From assembly GCF_018982965.1 (NCBI RefSeq), contig NZ_JACBYP010000063.1, positions 1-46,282 of the forward strand: a stretch of DNA of 46,282 nt, written 5' to 3'. Both the position numbers and the translations under genes were made by a program. Each line of letters opens with the position of its first letter. The stretch's first letter is position 1. The notes below the pieces were generated by a model that had not been told where the DNA came from, searched no databases, and worked only from the letters and a program-made list of their open reading frames with translations. This DNA comes from Streptomyces mayonensis. GTDB taxonomy: Bacteria > Actinomycetota > Actinomycetes > Streptomycetales > Streptomycetaceae. Positions 1 through 8,178 of this stretch are shown here, piece after piece.

Positions 1-126
1 CCCACCCGCCACCCCGGGAGCGAGGTGCACATCACCGGGGCCGGCCGGGCCACCCTCGCCGCCCCCGCGCCCCTGCCCCGGCCGACCCCCGAACAGCCCC
101 CGCACCGCCGCCCCAACGCCCACTGA
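1..126 (+). CDS. C-terminal end of an unidentified protein (5' end outside window)
   Basis: An open frame runs from the first base to a TGA at 124-126 and gives 41 residues, mostly Pro, Arg and Ala after an SEVHITGAGRATLAAP segment. The stop is followed two bases later by a perfect 12-bp hairpin, which is what a real gene end looks like. There is too little sequence to assign a family. The proline-rich end suggests a disordered C-terminal tail. Confidence 0.5.
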   Translation, partial: PTRHPGSEVHITGAGRATLAAPAPLPRPTPEQPPHRRPNAH

Positions 127-127
127 T

Positions 128-158
128 CCGGCCGGGCGGTGCACATCCGCCCGGCCGG
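128..158 (+). terminator. Hairpin terminator after the partial gene
   Basis: A perfect 12-bp inverted repeat (CCGGCCGGGCGG at 128-139, complement at 147-158) with a 7-nt loop starts two bases after the stop codon. There is no U-tract, which is normal for Streptomyces terminators. Confidence 0.7.
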
Positions 159-383
159 CGCCTTCCCGAGCGCGCGCCGGTGGGGCGCGGGTTAACGTGA
201 CCTTGTTTCCGACTCTTGACTCTCCGGCTCTCCGACTTGCCGACCTCTCCGGCCCGCCGCCTCCCCGGCCCTCCGGCTCCCGCGCCTGGCCCGGGCCTCG
301 GAACCCGGATCCCGGGCTCCGGCCACGGGCGGCAGGAGCCGAGGACCGAGCGGCCCGCGCGGAGCGGGGTGAGGGGTTGCACG

Positions 384-1871
384 ATGGCCGACGGCGCGGA
401 CGCCCTGCTCGTCGGCGGCCGGCGGAACGAACCGACGGCGACGTCCGGCAGCACGGGCCGCCTGCGCGCCACCGGTCCGCTCGCGGCGGTGGCCGCCGCC
501 TTCGTCCTCGCCCAACTCCTCCTCGTACCACTCTCGATGGGCCTCGGCTGGGACGAGACGGTGTACGTCAGCCAGGTCACCACCCACCACCCCGCCGCCT
601 TCTTCAGCGCACCGCGCGCCCGCGGCGTCTCCCTGCTGGTGGCGCCCGTCGCCTCCTGGTCGGCCTCCACCGAACTGCTGCGCCTCTACCTCGCCGTACT
701 GTCGGGACTCGGCCTGTATCTCGCGCTGCGCGCCTGGCAGGGCCTGCTGCCCGTCCGGGTCCTGGCCACCGCCGGAGGCTTCTTCGCCACCCTGTGGGTG
801 ACCCTCTTCTACGGTCCGCAGGCCATGCCCAACTACTGGGTCGCGATCGGCGCCCTGATCTGCGTGGGCTGCTTCCTGCGCGCCCTGCGGACGCGCCCCG
901 GCCGGCGGGCGCTGTGGGGCGTGGCGGCGGGGGCCGCGCTGATGGCGCTGATGCGGCCCACCGACGCGGTCTGGGTGGCCCTGCCCCTGCTCGTCCTCGC
1001 CCCCGTACGCCGCCACTGGCCGCTGCTGGTCGCCCTCGCGGGAGGGCTGGCGGCCGGGGGAGCCGAGTGGGTGATCGAGGCCCACGCCTGGTACGGCGGC
1101 CTCGGCGAGCGCCTTGCCCGCGCCTCCGAGATCCAGGGCGGCCTCGGCTGGAACCTCGCCGTCGACGACCAGATGCGCAGCCTGGGCGGACGGGGGCTGT
1201 GCCGCCCGTGCACCGGGGCGATGCCGCACCCGGTGGTCACTCTCTGGTGGCTCGTCCTGCCCGTCGCCGCGAGCCTCGGAGTGGTCGTCGCGGTCCGGGC
1301 CCGGCGGGCCGCCTGTGCGGCGGTCCCCTTCGCGTGCGCCGTGACGGCCGCGGTGCCCTACCTCTTCATGATCGGCTATGCCGCGCCCCGCTTCCTGCAG
1401 CCCGTCTACGCCCTGCTCGCCGTCCCGGTCGCCGTCGCCCTGTGTCACCTCTTCCGCCTGGTCGGGGCGGTACGCGGCCGCCGGCGACCGGCCGTCGCGA
1501 CGCTGATCGCGCTCGTGCTGGCCGGGCACCTGGCGGTCCAGTTCACCGTCCTGGCGGCCACCGCCGGCCGCACCGTCGACGACCGCCGGGACTGGACCCG
1601 CGTCGCCACCGAACTGCACCGGCTCGGCGTCCGCCCGCCCTGCCTGGTCACCGGGCACGAGTCCATCCCGATCGGCTACTACGCCGGCTGCTCCTCCGGG
1701 GCGACGGGCGGCAACAACGCGAACACCACCGCTGCCCAGATCGTGTCCACCGCCCGCCGCGTCCCGGTCGCCGACATCACCGGGCCGGACGGCACCCCGC
1801 CGGGCTTCGCCCGCGACTGGCGGCCGTACCGCATCACCGACCTGGAGATCCGCGTCGCACCCGCGGGATAG
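384..1871 (+). CDS. Polytopic membrane protein resembling GT-C glycosyltransferases
   Basis: This encodes 495 aa with about ten hydrophobic segments. A short acidic loop after the first segment (GLGWDETVYVSQV, around residue 53) has the placement of the conserved Asp/Glu of GT-C enzymes such as ArnT/PMT-type mannosyltransferases, which use polyprenyl-phosphate sugars at the outer membrane face. A soluble C-terminal part follows (about residues 400-495), with a GHESIPIGYYAGC segment. The ATG at 384 is chosen because AGGGG lies 7 nt upstream; the open frame reaches back to 216 but that part is not protein-like. No sugar-pathway genes lie beside it, so donor and acceptor are unknown. The GT-C assignment rests on topology and the acidic loop only. 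Confidence 0.75.
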   Translation: MADGADALLVGGRRNEPTATSGSTGRLRATGPLAAVAAAFVLAQLLLVPLSMGLGWDETVYVSQVTTHHPAAFFSAPRARGVSLLVAPVASWSASTELLRLYLAVLSGLGLYLALRAWQGLLPVRVLATAGGFFATLWVTLFYGPQAMPNYWVAIGALICVGCFLRALRTRPGRRALWGVAAGAALMALMRPTDAVWVALPLLVLAPVRRHWPLLVALAGGLAAGGAEWVIEAHAWYGGLGERLARASEIQGGLGWNLAVDDQMRSLGGRGLCRPCTGAMPHPVVTLWWLVLPVAASLGVVVAVRARRAACAAVPFACAVTAAVPYLFMIGYAAPRFLQPVYALLAVPVAVALCHLFRLVGAVRGRRRPAVATLIALVLAGHLAVQFTVLAATAGRTVDDRRDWTRVATELHRLGVRPPCLVTGHESIPIGYYAGCSSGATGGNNANTTAAQIVSTARRVPVADITGPDGTPPGFARDWRPYRITDLEIRVAPAG

Positions 1872-1897
1872 AGATGCCGCACCCGCGGGTTAGAGAT
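1856..1897 (+). repeat. Short direct duplication across a stop codon
   Basis: The block CGCACCCGCGGGATAGAGAT (about 1856-1875) is repeated almost at once (about 1878-1897) with one substitution. The first copy contains the TAG stop of the membrane protein gene; the second copy also carries an in-phase-looking TAG. It looks like a small tandem duplication at the gene end. Confidence 0.6.
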
Positions 1898-1966
1898 CAC
1901 GTATCTGGAAACGCGAACCGGACAGGGGGACGAGAGAGCCGACGCGAGCGCGAGAGGGAGGCAGCG

Positions 1967-2452
1967 ATGGGCACGGACCCGATGGCCGACGACGCCTACC
2001 AGCCCACCGGTACCAACGAGGAGCAGGAGGACGCCGCGCCCCTCGACCTCCAGGACGCCGTCGACGAGCGGACCTACGACGACACCCTCGACGAGGGCTA
2101 CTCCCCGCCGGAGAAGCCCCTCGGCGTGGACAAGCACGGCACCACGGCCGCCGAGCAGCACGAGGGCGAGACCCTGGACGAACGCCTCGCCGAGGAGAAC
2201 CCCGACGTCACGGCACCCGACGGCGACGGTGTCGGCGACGAGCCCGACGGCGAGGGCGAACCCGTCGACCCGGAGGCGGGCACCGACCGCGCCGGCCGGC
2301 TGGTCGCCCCCGACGAGGGAGCGCACACCGACACGACCAAGGAGACCGTCGCGGAGGACGTCGGCATCGACGGCGGAGCCGCCGGTGCCGAGGAGGCCGC
2401 CGTGCACGTCGTGGAGGACGAGACGGAACTGCCGGACCCCCGGAACGGGTGA
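1967..2452 (+). CDS. DUF5709 family protein
   Basis: This encodes 161 aa, strongly acidic and hydrophilic, with no signal peptide or membrane segment. The segment around residues 35-55 (DDTLDEGYSPPEKP followed by LGVDKHGTT) and the later ETLDERLAEENPDV match what I know of DUF5709, a family found mainly in Streptomyces and relatives and of unknown function. The ATG at 1967 is preceded by GGGAGG at good spacing. The next gene, another small acidic protein, lies about 100 bp downstream in the same direction, so the two may be co-transcribed. The composition suggests a largely disordered protein. Function is unknown. Confidence 0.8.
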   Translation: MGTDPMADDAYQPTGTNEEQEDAAPLDLQDAVDERTYDDTLDEGYSPPEKPLGVDKHGTTAAEQHEGETLDERLAEENPDVTAPDGDGVGDEPDGEGEPVDPEAGTDRAGRLVAPDEGAHTDTTKETVAEDVGIDGGAAGAEEAAVHVVEDETELPDPRNG

Positions 2453-2555
2453 CACCGGGACGACCGGCGGCCGAGGACCGGCGGTCGGCACCCCGCAGCA
2501 CGGCAGCACGGCACACGGCACCGAGGCAGCGAACCGGATCCGAGGAGCACTGATC

Positions 2556-2789
2556 ATGTCGACGTCACAGCCCGACGCCCCCCTCCCGTCCGACGGGTCG
2601 TCCGACGCCCGCGCGGGGGACGACCGCGCCACCCCGGACGACCTGCTCCATGCCCGTACCGGCACGGACGTGTCCCCCGAGGACCTGGTCCTGGCGGCCG
2701 GCCGGGACGTCACCCCCGACAACCTCGCATGGGCCAGGCGCAGACTGGCCGAGGACGGCCCCGCGGCCCTGGACAAATTGCTGCCCTGA
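2556..2789 (+). CDS. Small conserved-looking hypothetical protein
   Basis: This encodes 77 aa. The N-terminal half is acidic and Ser/Asp-rich. The C-terminal half has two similar short units, TPDDLLHARTG and SPEDLVLAAGRDVTPDNLAWARRRL, which look like a repeated helix-start motif (T/S-P-x-D/N-L-x-x-A). The start has GAGGAG 8 nt upstream. I do not recognise the family. It ends 49 bp before the convergent PP2C gene and probably shares a transcript with the DUF5709 gene. Confidence 0.6.
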   Translation: MSTSQPDAPLPSDGSSDARAGDDRATPDDLLHARTGTDVSPEDLVLAAGRDVTPDNLAWARRRLAEDGPAALDKLLP

Positions 2790-2838
2790 CCGCTGGGGGT
2801 GAACGGGTGGACTCCCGGACGGCACGTGCGCAGGAACG

Positions 2839-3948
2839 TCAACGCCCCGCCGGGGGCACGGGACGCAGGACGAGCATCGTGACGTCGTCCTGCACGTCCG
2901 GGCAGAACCGTACGAGATCCGCCCAGACCCGTGCCGGGAGCCCGCCGGTCTCCTCCTGCGCGAAGGCGGCCAGCCGCTCCGCCAGCGGATAGAACGCGCC
3001 GTCGGCGTCCCTGGCCTCGACCACCCCGTCGGACGCCAGGAAGAGCCGGTTGCCGGGGCGCAGCTCCACCGTGCACGCCTCGATCGCACCGGTGTCCGCC
3101 AGCCCGAGGCCCAGCGGCGTCCACGGCGCGACCTCCACCTCGGCCGCCCTGCCCGCCCGCAGCAGCAGGGGCGGCGGGTTGCCGCAGACGACTACACGTA
3201 CCTCACGGGCGCCTGCGGAGAACTCCAGCAGCGCCGCTGTCGCGAACAGCTCGGCATGCCGGGCGTCGGCCGAGTCCACCAGGAGCCTGCGGTCCAGCCG
3301 CCCCGCCACCGACGCGAGGTCCGGCAGGTCGAGGACCGCCTCCCGGAACGCCCCCAGCAGCGAGGCCACCGTCGACACCGCCGACAGACCGTGCCCCTGC
3401 ACGTCCCCCATGACGACCCGTACGCCGTAGGGACCGTCCCGCACGTCGAAGAAGTCGCCGCCGACCAGGGTCCCGCGCTGTGCCGCCCGGTACAGCCCGG
3501 CGCAGCGCACCGCCCCGACCCGCTCGGGCAGCGGGGGCACGACCGCCCGCTGCGCCGCCTCGGCGACCGTCCGCTCCAGCCCGAGCTGGGCGTCGCGACG
3601 GCTGCGCACGAAGGACACGAAGACGCTGAGCACGGCGACGAAGATCAGCGTCAGCAGGTCGGCGTCGCCCGGCCGGTCCAGCCCGAAGACCGGGACGGTC
3701 AGCAGCGCGACCACGGCACCGCACAGCACGGCCGTGGCCAGGGGGCCGTAGGACAGGACGGCCAGTGGCGGGATGGCGCCCAGCAGGAAGCCGATGTCGA
3801 GCCGGTCGTCGCTGACGAGCGTGGCCACGAGGATCGCCGCGGTGAGCGCCACAGGCAGCACCCGTACCCAGCGGGGCGGCGGAGCCCCCGTCAGCCAGCT
3901 CCGCCGGTCCTCGCCCAGATGCAGCAGCGAGCCGGACACCTTGCGCAC
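2839..3948 (-). CDS. Membrane-anchored SpoIIE-type PP2C phosphatase
   Basis: This encodes 369 aa. Residues about 28-112 form four or so transmembrane helices. A linker (about 113-150) leads into a complete SpoIIE/PP2C domain (about 155-365). Metal-binding motifs are visible: GGDFFDV (about 163), GDVQGHG (about 182), LASDGVVEA near the C-terminus, and a final QDDVTMLVL. The family dephosphorylates serine-phosphorylated anti-anti-sigma factors (SpoIIAA/RsbV type); no such partner is encoded nearby. The start is GTG at 3948 with GGAG about 9 nt upstream. The gene reads the same way as the GH64 gene, 74 bp behind it, and converges with the small gene ending at 2789. The input sensed by the membrane part is unknown. 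Confidence 0.88.
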   Translation of the reverse strand: MRKVSGSLLHLGEDRRSWLTGAPPPRWVRVLPVALTAAILVATLVSDDRLDIGFLLGAIPPLAVLSYGPLATAVLCGAVVALLTVPVFGLDRPGDADLLTLIFVAVLSVFVSFVRSRRDAQLGLERTVAEAAQRAVVPPLPERVGAVRCAGLYRAAQRGTLVGGDFFDVRDGPYGVRVVMGDVQGHGLSAVSTVASLLGAFREAVLDLPDLASVAGRLDRRLLVDSADARHAELFATAALLEFSAGAREVRVVVCGNPPPLLLRAGRAAEVEVAPWTPLGLGLADTGAIEACTVELRPGNRLFLASDGVVEARDADGAFYPLAERLAAFAQEETGGLPARVWADLVRFCPDVQDDVTMLVLRPVPPAGR

Positions 3949-4022
3949 ACGTCCACGCTCCTACGCCGCCCCGCGCCCCGCACGCCGAACCGGTCGCGCG
4001 GGGCGGAACACGCACACGCGAT

Positions 4023-5231
4023 CTAGAACGCGCCGAGCGTCAGCCGGAACCCGGTGGGCGCCGTGTCCTGGATGTAGGACGCGAAGTCGGCCACGTCGTC
4101 GAAGGCGAAGCCGTACGCCCTGCCGTCCTCGGTGGCCGCGTGCACGGCCTTCGCGTAGTGGTTGGTCAGGTCGGTCCCATAGAAGGACGCCGGGTCGGTC
4201 GTGGGCTGCTCGGCGCTGGAGACCAGCGTGGAGCGGTTGAAGCCCGCGCCGAGGACCGCGGCGACGGGGCCGGTCGTGCCGTCGTTGGGCGCGGCGAGGT
4301 TGCCGTCGCAGAACAGCACGTCCCGGGTGGACGGCTTGGCGAAGGAGACCTGGGCGGGCCCGTCGAAGGTCAGCCGGTCGCCGCGCACCCGGCCGGTGAA
4401 GGTGCCGGCGTTGGTGGTGATCCTGAGATCCTTGCCGGTGTAGGTGCTCCACACCTCGTCGATGTACGGCGCCAGGTAGTCCTTGGGGAACAGCCCCGCG
4501 TCCAGGCCGTGCCCGGGCGCGATCACCCGGGTGTCGTCCACGACCAGCGGGGCGAACTCCTCGACCTTGCGCAGCGCGTCGAAGACGGCGGCCCGGCCGC
4601 CCGCACGGATGGTGCCGGTCGTCTGGTCCTCGGAGCCGGTCAGGCGGATGCCCAGCGGCACGCTGAACATGTCGACCATGGTGGTGTTGCAGAACATGCC
4701 GGAGGAGTTGTACGTGAACTCCGCGCAGTCGTGCAGCACCCCGTAGTTGGGGTCCGACTCGACCCAGCCCGCCGGGTACTGCAGCGCCGCGTTGCCCGCG
4801 CCGTCCGCGACGACCTTGAACTTCAGCTTCTCGCCGAGGGACACGTAGATCCGGCCGGAGAGGTACGGCAGGTTCAGCTTGGTGTCGCCGCTGCCCGCGA
4901 GGCTGATGGCGTAGTCGGTGAAACCGTCGGCTCCGTTGTCGGAGAGGGCCACCGGGGCGACGGTGCCGTCGGGGGTGACCCGCACCTGTGTGCCGTCCTG
5001 GTTGCCCACGATGTAGACGTGGACGTCCGCGTTGCCGAAGGAACCGGTGTTGTTGACGATCGTCAGCGGCAAGGCACCGGCAGCCTTGGTCCCGGAGCCG
5101 GAGTCGTCCGAACCGACGCCCGCGAGCGCGTGCGGGGCGACGACGGCGGCGACCGGAGCGGCCACCACCATGCCGCCGAGGGCGACGAGCAGCTTGCGGC
5201 GGCCGAGCGGGCGCTGGTGACGAGGGGTCAT
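4023..5231 (-). CDS. Tat-exported GH64 beta-1,3-glucanase
   Basis: This encodes 402 aa. The N-terminus carries a twin-arginine signal (RRKLL at 11-15, then a hydrophobic stretch ending near ALAG, residue 38). The rest matches glycoside hydrolase family 64, the laminaripentaose-producing beta-1,3-glucanases. Glu171 (in CAEFTY) and Asp187 (in TTMVDMFSVPLG) lie 16 residues apart, the same spacing as the catalytic Glu154/Asp170 of the S. matensis enzyme. It should cleave beta-1,3-glucan such as fungal wall or laminarin outside the cell. The start at 5231 is chosen because the signal peptide begins there; the upstream 45 codons are promoter DNA. A 14-bp palindrome lies 61 bp upstream and suggests LacI-type control. 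Confidence 0.93.
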   Translation of the reverse strand: MTPRHQRPLGRRKLLVALGGMVVAAPVAAVVAPHALAGVGSDDSGSGTKAAGALPLTIVNNTGSFGNADVHVYIVGNQDGTQVRVTPDGTVAPVALSDNGADGFTDYAISLAGSGDTKLNLPYLSGRIYVSLGEKLKFKVVADGAGNAALQYPAGWVESDPNYGVLHDCAEFTYNSSGMFCNTTMVDMFSVPLGIRLTGSEDQTTGTIRAGGRAAVFDALRKVEEFAPLVVDDTRVIAPGHGLDAGLFPKDYLAPYIDEVWSTYTGKDLRITTNAGTFTGRVRGDRLTFDGPAQVSFAKPSTRDVLFCDGNLAAPNDGTTGPVAAVLGAGFNRSTLVSSAEQPTTDPASFYGTDLTNHYAKAVHAATEDGRAYGFAFDDVADFASYIQDTAPTGFRLTLGAF

Positions 5232-5291
5232 GTGGGGAGTCTCCAAATGATCGGGGCATGACAGGGCAGAGCAGAACTCGGGAGGGGACCC

Positions 5292-5305
5292 TGAGAGCGC
5301 TCTCA
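5292..5305 (-). promoter_or_regulatory. LacI-family-type operator palindrome upstream of GH64 gene
   Basis: TGAGAGCGCTCTCA is a perfect 14-bp palindrome, 61 bp upstream of the GH64 start. It differs by one symmetric base pair from TGGGAGCGCTCCCA, the CebR/CelR cello-oligosaccharide repressor site as I remember it. A LacI-type repressor responding to beta-glucan oligosaccharides is therefore likely. No such repressor is encoded in the window. Confidence 0.7.
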
Positions 5306-5794
5306 CGCCGTGCGGCGATCGTACGCAGCGGGGGTGCCCCGGCCAACCGCCACCAACCACCGCCAAACCCGTTGTACCAGCTGGGACTTGGGGTCACGGG
5401 CACTGGCCGGGGCACGCTTAACCGGTGTTTAAGGCGTGCTTAATCCGAGCCGCGCGGTCTCACCTCAACGGCCACGCTGACCGGCCCGCACACCGTGCCA
5501 GGTGCGTCGGCCGGACAGCCGGCACCGGACCGTACGCCCCGATCAGCAGCATGAGGGCGGGGACGGTTTGGCGGAGGTACTCGCCGAAGCGAGAGCCACG
5601 ACGGATGACACGGTCGTCACCACGACTTGACGCGGCGTCATGCTGGTCGACTTGAGCATGTCCAGGCGCGGCGCCGCTCCCGGATGTTGTCGCAGCACTC
5701 GGTGTCTTCAACACCGTCCTGCTCGACGTACTGCTAGGCATGCGCCGTCGGGCGTGGTCGGAACTCGCTGAAGTGGGCGTCGGTCCTGTTTACG
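5306..5794. other. Non-coding and decayed stretch between GH64 promoter and AraC gene
   Basis: No convincing intact gene is present. The left part is promoter DNA with three TTAA-containing elements between about 5417 and 5444, arranged as an imperfect inverted/direct repeat. The right part (about 5500-5790) has less codon bias than its neighbours and holds a short fragment resembling a permease, listed separately. Confidence 0.5.
5683..5751 (+). pseudogene. Possible relic of an FtsX-like ABC permease
   Basis: Reading forward from 5683, the translation contains VVAALGVFNTVLLDV followed by LLGMRRR. This resembles the end of a transmembrane helix and the conserved loop of FtsX-like permeases (ALGVLNTVVLDTRER...ALGMTPR), with the dozen residues between the two blocks missing. 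There is no start codon, no complete domain and no partner ATPase. It may be a degraded remnant or a chance match; the fragment is too short to be sure. Confidence 0.25.
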
Positions 5795-6796
5795 TCACGG
5801 CTCCCGAAGCGGGGTGTGGGCCGACAGGATGGTGGTGCGGTACTGGCTGGGCGGCACTCCCACCGCTGCGCGGAAGGCGCGGCTGAAGTCGGTGAGGCGG
5901 GGGAAGCCCCATCGGGCGGCGATGGCCTCGATGGTCAGGTGATGCAGCTCTGGGTCGGCCAGGTCGCGTCGGCATCGGTCCAGGCGCTGGCGTTTGATGT
6001 AGGCATTCACCGAGGTGCCGTGGAGCTGGAAGATCCGGTGCAGATAGCGCAGGGAGATCTGGTGGGCTGCGGCGATGGTGGCGGGCCGAAGTTCGGGGGC
6101 GGGCAGATGCTGGTTGATGAACGCGGTGATGCGCAGGAACAGCACGCGCTGCGGCGACTGGACCGGCAGAGTCATCTCGTCGTCGAGGTGGTGTCCCAGC
6201 ACGGCGGTCGCCAGATCGACCGCGGTGTGCCCCAGTCGTGCGGCATCACGCGGAGTGCATTGGAGATGTTCCTCGATCAGGGAGTTCAGGAACTGCGCGT
6301 AGAGACGTCCGACGCCCTGTGTACCCGACAACGGCTCCGCCAGGAGGCGCGTGACCTTCTGCTCCGGCAGGGGCAGCATCCACTTCGGGAACTGCAGGAC
6401 GATCGCCTCGGGGTCGGCCTGATCGGTGTATGTCACGGCATCGAAGGGGCGTGAGCTGTCGTAGAAGACCAGTTGCCCGGGGCCGAGGAGCGTGCGGGTG
6501 CGGTTCTGTTCGATGCCTTGGTGGCCGCGGCGGATCAAGGCCATCTGGTAGTGCTCGGGGTCCGACTGCCGGATCAATTTCGGTGTCCGCTGTGAGAACA
6601 GCGGGGTGTATGACATCACGGACATGTGCGGGGCCCCCAGAGGCATGGCCTGCAGCCCCGCCCGGCACTCGGCGGGGTTCAGGAACTTGATCCTCGTGGT
6701 GATCAGCGCGCGGGCCGTGAGTTCCGCCCAAGCCTCAGCCCGGTCGCCGACGGGCAACTGAGCACTGTCGAACACGTCTTCCAGGAGAGTCCCCAT
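5795..6796 (-). CDS. AraC-family transcriptional regulator
   Basis: This encodes 333 aa. The N-terminal part (about 10-205) resembles the AraC-binding-like domain (cupin-type sensor), including segments such as YQMALIRRGHQGIEQN and LVFYDSSRPFDAVTY. The C-terminal 100 residues form the double helix-turn-helix of AraC/XylS proteins: ATIAAAHQISLRYLHRIFQ, then IEAIAARWGFPRLTDFSRAFRAAVGVPPSQYR. The ATG at 6796 is preferred because it begins the conserved region (MGTLLEDVFDS); a longer frame to 6853 exists, and neither has a strong ribosome site. It is divergent from a small secreted protein gene, and an inverted repeat lies between the two, so that gene is the obvious candidate target. The ligand is unknown. 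Confidence 0.9.
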   Translation of the reverse strand: MGTLLEDVFDSAQLPVGDRAEAWAELTARALITTRIKFLNPAECRAGLQAMPLGAPHMSVMSYTPLFSQRTPKLIRQSDPEHYQMALIRRGHQGIEQNRTRTLLGPGQLVFYDSSRPFDAVTYTDQADPEAIVLQFPKWMLPLPEQKVTRLLAEPLSGTQGVGRLYAQFLNSLIEEHLQCTPRDAARLGHTAVDLATAVLGHHLDDEMTLPVQSPQRVLFLRITAFINQHLPAPELRPATIAAAHQISLRYLHRIFQLHGTSVNAYIKRQRLDRCRRDLADPELHHLTIEAIAARWGFPRLTDFSRAFRAAVGVPPSQYRTTILSAHTPLREP

Positions 6797-6923
6797 CGGG
6801 GCTAAGCGTCTCTCGCGCGCCGTCCGTCGCGGGAGTGCACAATGCGCCAACAACAGTGCACGGACCGCTCACGACAGCAGCCAGTACGACGGGCAGCCTG
6901 GACGAAGAACGTCGCGAGACCTG

Positions 6924-7019
6924 GTGAGCACGGCTTGCGATCGCCCTGAGTACGTGTCGCTGAGCTCCACGGAAGACGACGCGGGACCCGCGCGACTTCC
7001 GACACCAGGCCGTGCTCAC
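6924..7019. promoter_or_regulatory. Inverted repeat in the AraC / secreted protein intergenic region
   Basis: GTGAGCACGGCTTG at 6924-6937 and CAGGCCGTGCTCAC at 7006-7019 are inverted copies with 13 of 14 positions matching, 68 bp apart. They sit between divergent genes, with the right arm 36 bp before the ATG at 7056. This could be a pair of regulator sites; the AraC protein is the natural candidate, but this is inference. Confidence 0.45.
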
Positions 7020-7055
7020 TACAAGTCCAGCAACCATGCATCGAAAGGCGCTCCA

Positions 7056-7370
7056 ATGAAACGAGTACTGGCCAGTGCGTTCGCCACCGTGGCCCTGGCA
7101 GGGGCCGGCCTGGCGACCTCCGCGTCGAGCGTGTCGGCGGCTCCCCAGGATGCGACCGCGCTGTCGTGCCGCGTGGTGTTCGACGACGGGAACACAGCGG
7201 GCGTCAGTTGTACGGGCGGAGCCTTCGTGGCTGCGGCGAAGTGCGCGAACGGACGCACTGCCCAAGGCGCGCTCGCGGCTTCCGGCACCACTTCGTACGC
7301 CTACTGCACTTCTCTCAACTCACGTCTGGCTACGCCTCGCGATATTCGCGGAATCGCCTGGAACGGTTGA
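7056..7370 (+). CDS. Small secreted cysteine-containing protein
   Basis: This encodes 104 aa. A Sec signal peptide is clear: MKRVLASAF, a hydrophobic core, then SVSAA with likely cleavage near residue 29. The mature part of about 75 residues has four cysteines (38, 52, 63, 83), which could form two disulphides, and is rich in Ala, Gly and Thr. GAAAGG lies 8 nt before the ATG. It is divergent from the AraC gene and followed 172 bp later by another secreted protein. I do not recognise a family. Confidence 0.75.
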   Translation: MKRVLASAFATVALAGAGLATSASSVSAAPQDATALSCRVVFDDGNTAGVSCTGGAFVAAAKCANGRTAQGALAASGTTSYAYCTSLNSRLATPRDIRGIAWNG

Positions 7371-7542
7371 GAACCCCGCCGAAGTGGTGGCCTTGCCTTG
7401 CCGTGCGTGGGTCCGGCCCGCGCACGGCAAGGAGTGCGGGCCGACCATGACGCGGGTCTACGGCGAAGGCTTACGGCAGACCTCCATGCCGGCACCTTGG
7501 TCGACTGGCGGCTTCATCCATGACTCCATAAGGGGGAAACAC

Positions 7543-8145
7543 GTGTCACGCACAGTCAGGACGAGTTCGGGGACTTGTCATCTCGTCGTGGCCACCGCGC
7601 TCGTCTCGGCCCTGCTGGGAGGTGCGGCCGCGGCAGGAACGGGAGCGGCGTCGGCAGCCGAGAAGGCGGTGAGCTCCCCGTCGTCGGCCGAGGCCGTCCA
7701 CTACTGCGGATACGACGACCGCAGGACCCCGCCCACCATCGCCCGCGGTTCCAAGGGCGACACCGTGCGCGAGGCCCAGTGCCTGCTGACGGACTGGGAC
7801 TACTACCTCGGCCCGACCGGGGTCGATGGCGACTTCGGCCACTACACCGAAAGGGCCGTCGAGCAGTTCCAGGACGACTTCGGCGTGGCCGGAGGCGTCG
7901 ACGGCATCGTCGGACCCAAGACCTGGGACGCGCTACGCACCTACTCCGCCCATAAAGGGGCCCGGCTAGTAGTGCTTCACTGCGGTTTCCTGGTTTGCCC
8001 GGCACGTTCGTCGGCGGACCGCCGTTTGCAGTGGCTGCGTCGGGCGGTTGCCTGGTGGCGCCTGTGCCAGAGCGGACACCTGCGGCGCGGACGGCTTCCG
8101 CGCTTCGGTTCTGCCGGTCGTTGTGGTCCATGTGCGGGATCTTGA
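7543..8145 (+). CDS. Secreted peptidoglycan-binding-fold (PG_binding_1) protein, odd C-terminus
   Basis: This encodes 200 aa from GTG at 7543, with GGGGGA just upstream. Residues 1-42 are a signal peptide. A PG_binding_1 domain follows (about 68-138), with the expected RGSKGDTVREAQCLL, GVDGDFGHYTERAVEQFQ and VDGIVGPKTWDALR segments. Two cysteines (about 55 and 80) may pair. The domain should bind cell-wall peptidoglycan. After about residue 140 (base 7960) the translation turns Arg/Trp/Cys-rich and stops looking like protein. A +1 shift would meet a TAG at about 7968, where proteins of this type normally end. The last 60 codons are therefore probably a frameshifted extension. Confidence 0.72.
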   Translation: MSRTVRTSSGTCHLVVATALVSALLGGAAAAGTGAASAAEKAVSSPSSAEAVHYCGYDDRRTPPTIARGSKGDTVREAQCLLTDWDYYLGPTGVDGDFGHYTERAVEQFQDDFGVAGGVDGIVGPKTWDALRTYSAHKGARLVVLHCGFLVCPARSSADRRLQWLRRAVAWWRLCQSGHLRRGRLPRFGSAGRCGPCAGS

Positions 8146-8178
8146 GGCCACGAGCAGCCCGTGGCACGCTCATGCCGC

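Noticed and set aside
5417..5444. TTAA-rich repeats as a developmental or phosphate-box operator
   Set aside because: The three elements are irregularly spaced and match no operator I know well enough to name.
5460..5741. 93-codon minus-strand frame containing a short hydrophobic segment
   Set aside because: There is no ribosome site and no family resemblance; the segment is brief and the rest is low-quality sequence for a protein.
7966..8150. Insertion-sequence end or attachment site after the PG-binding gene
   Set aside because: Composition is odd, but I find no terminal inverted repeat, target duplication or transposase fragment.
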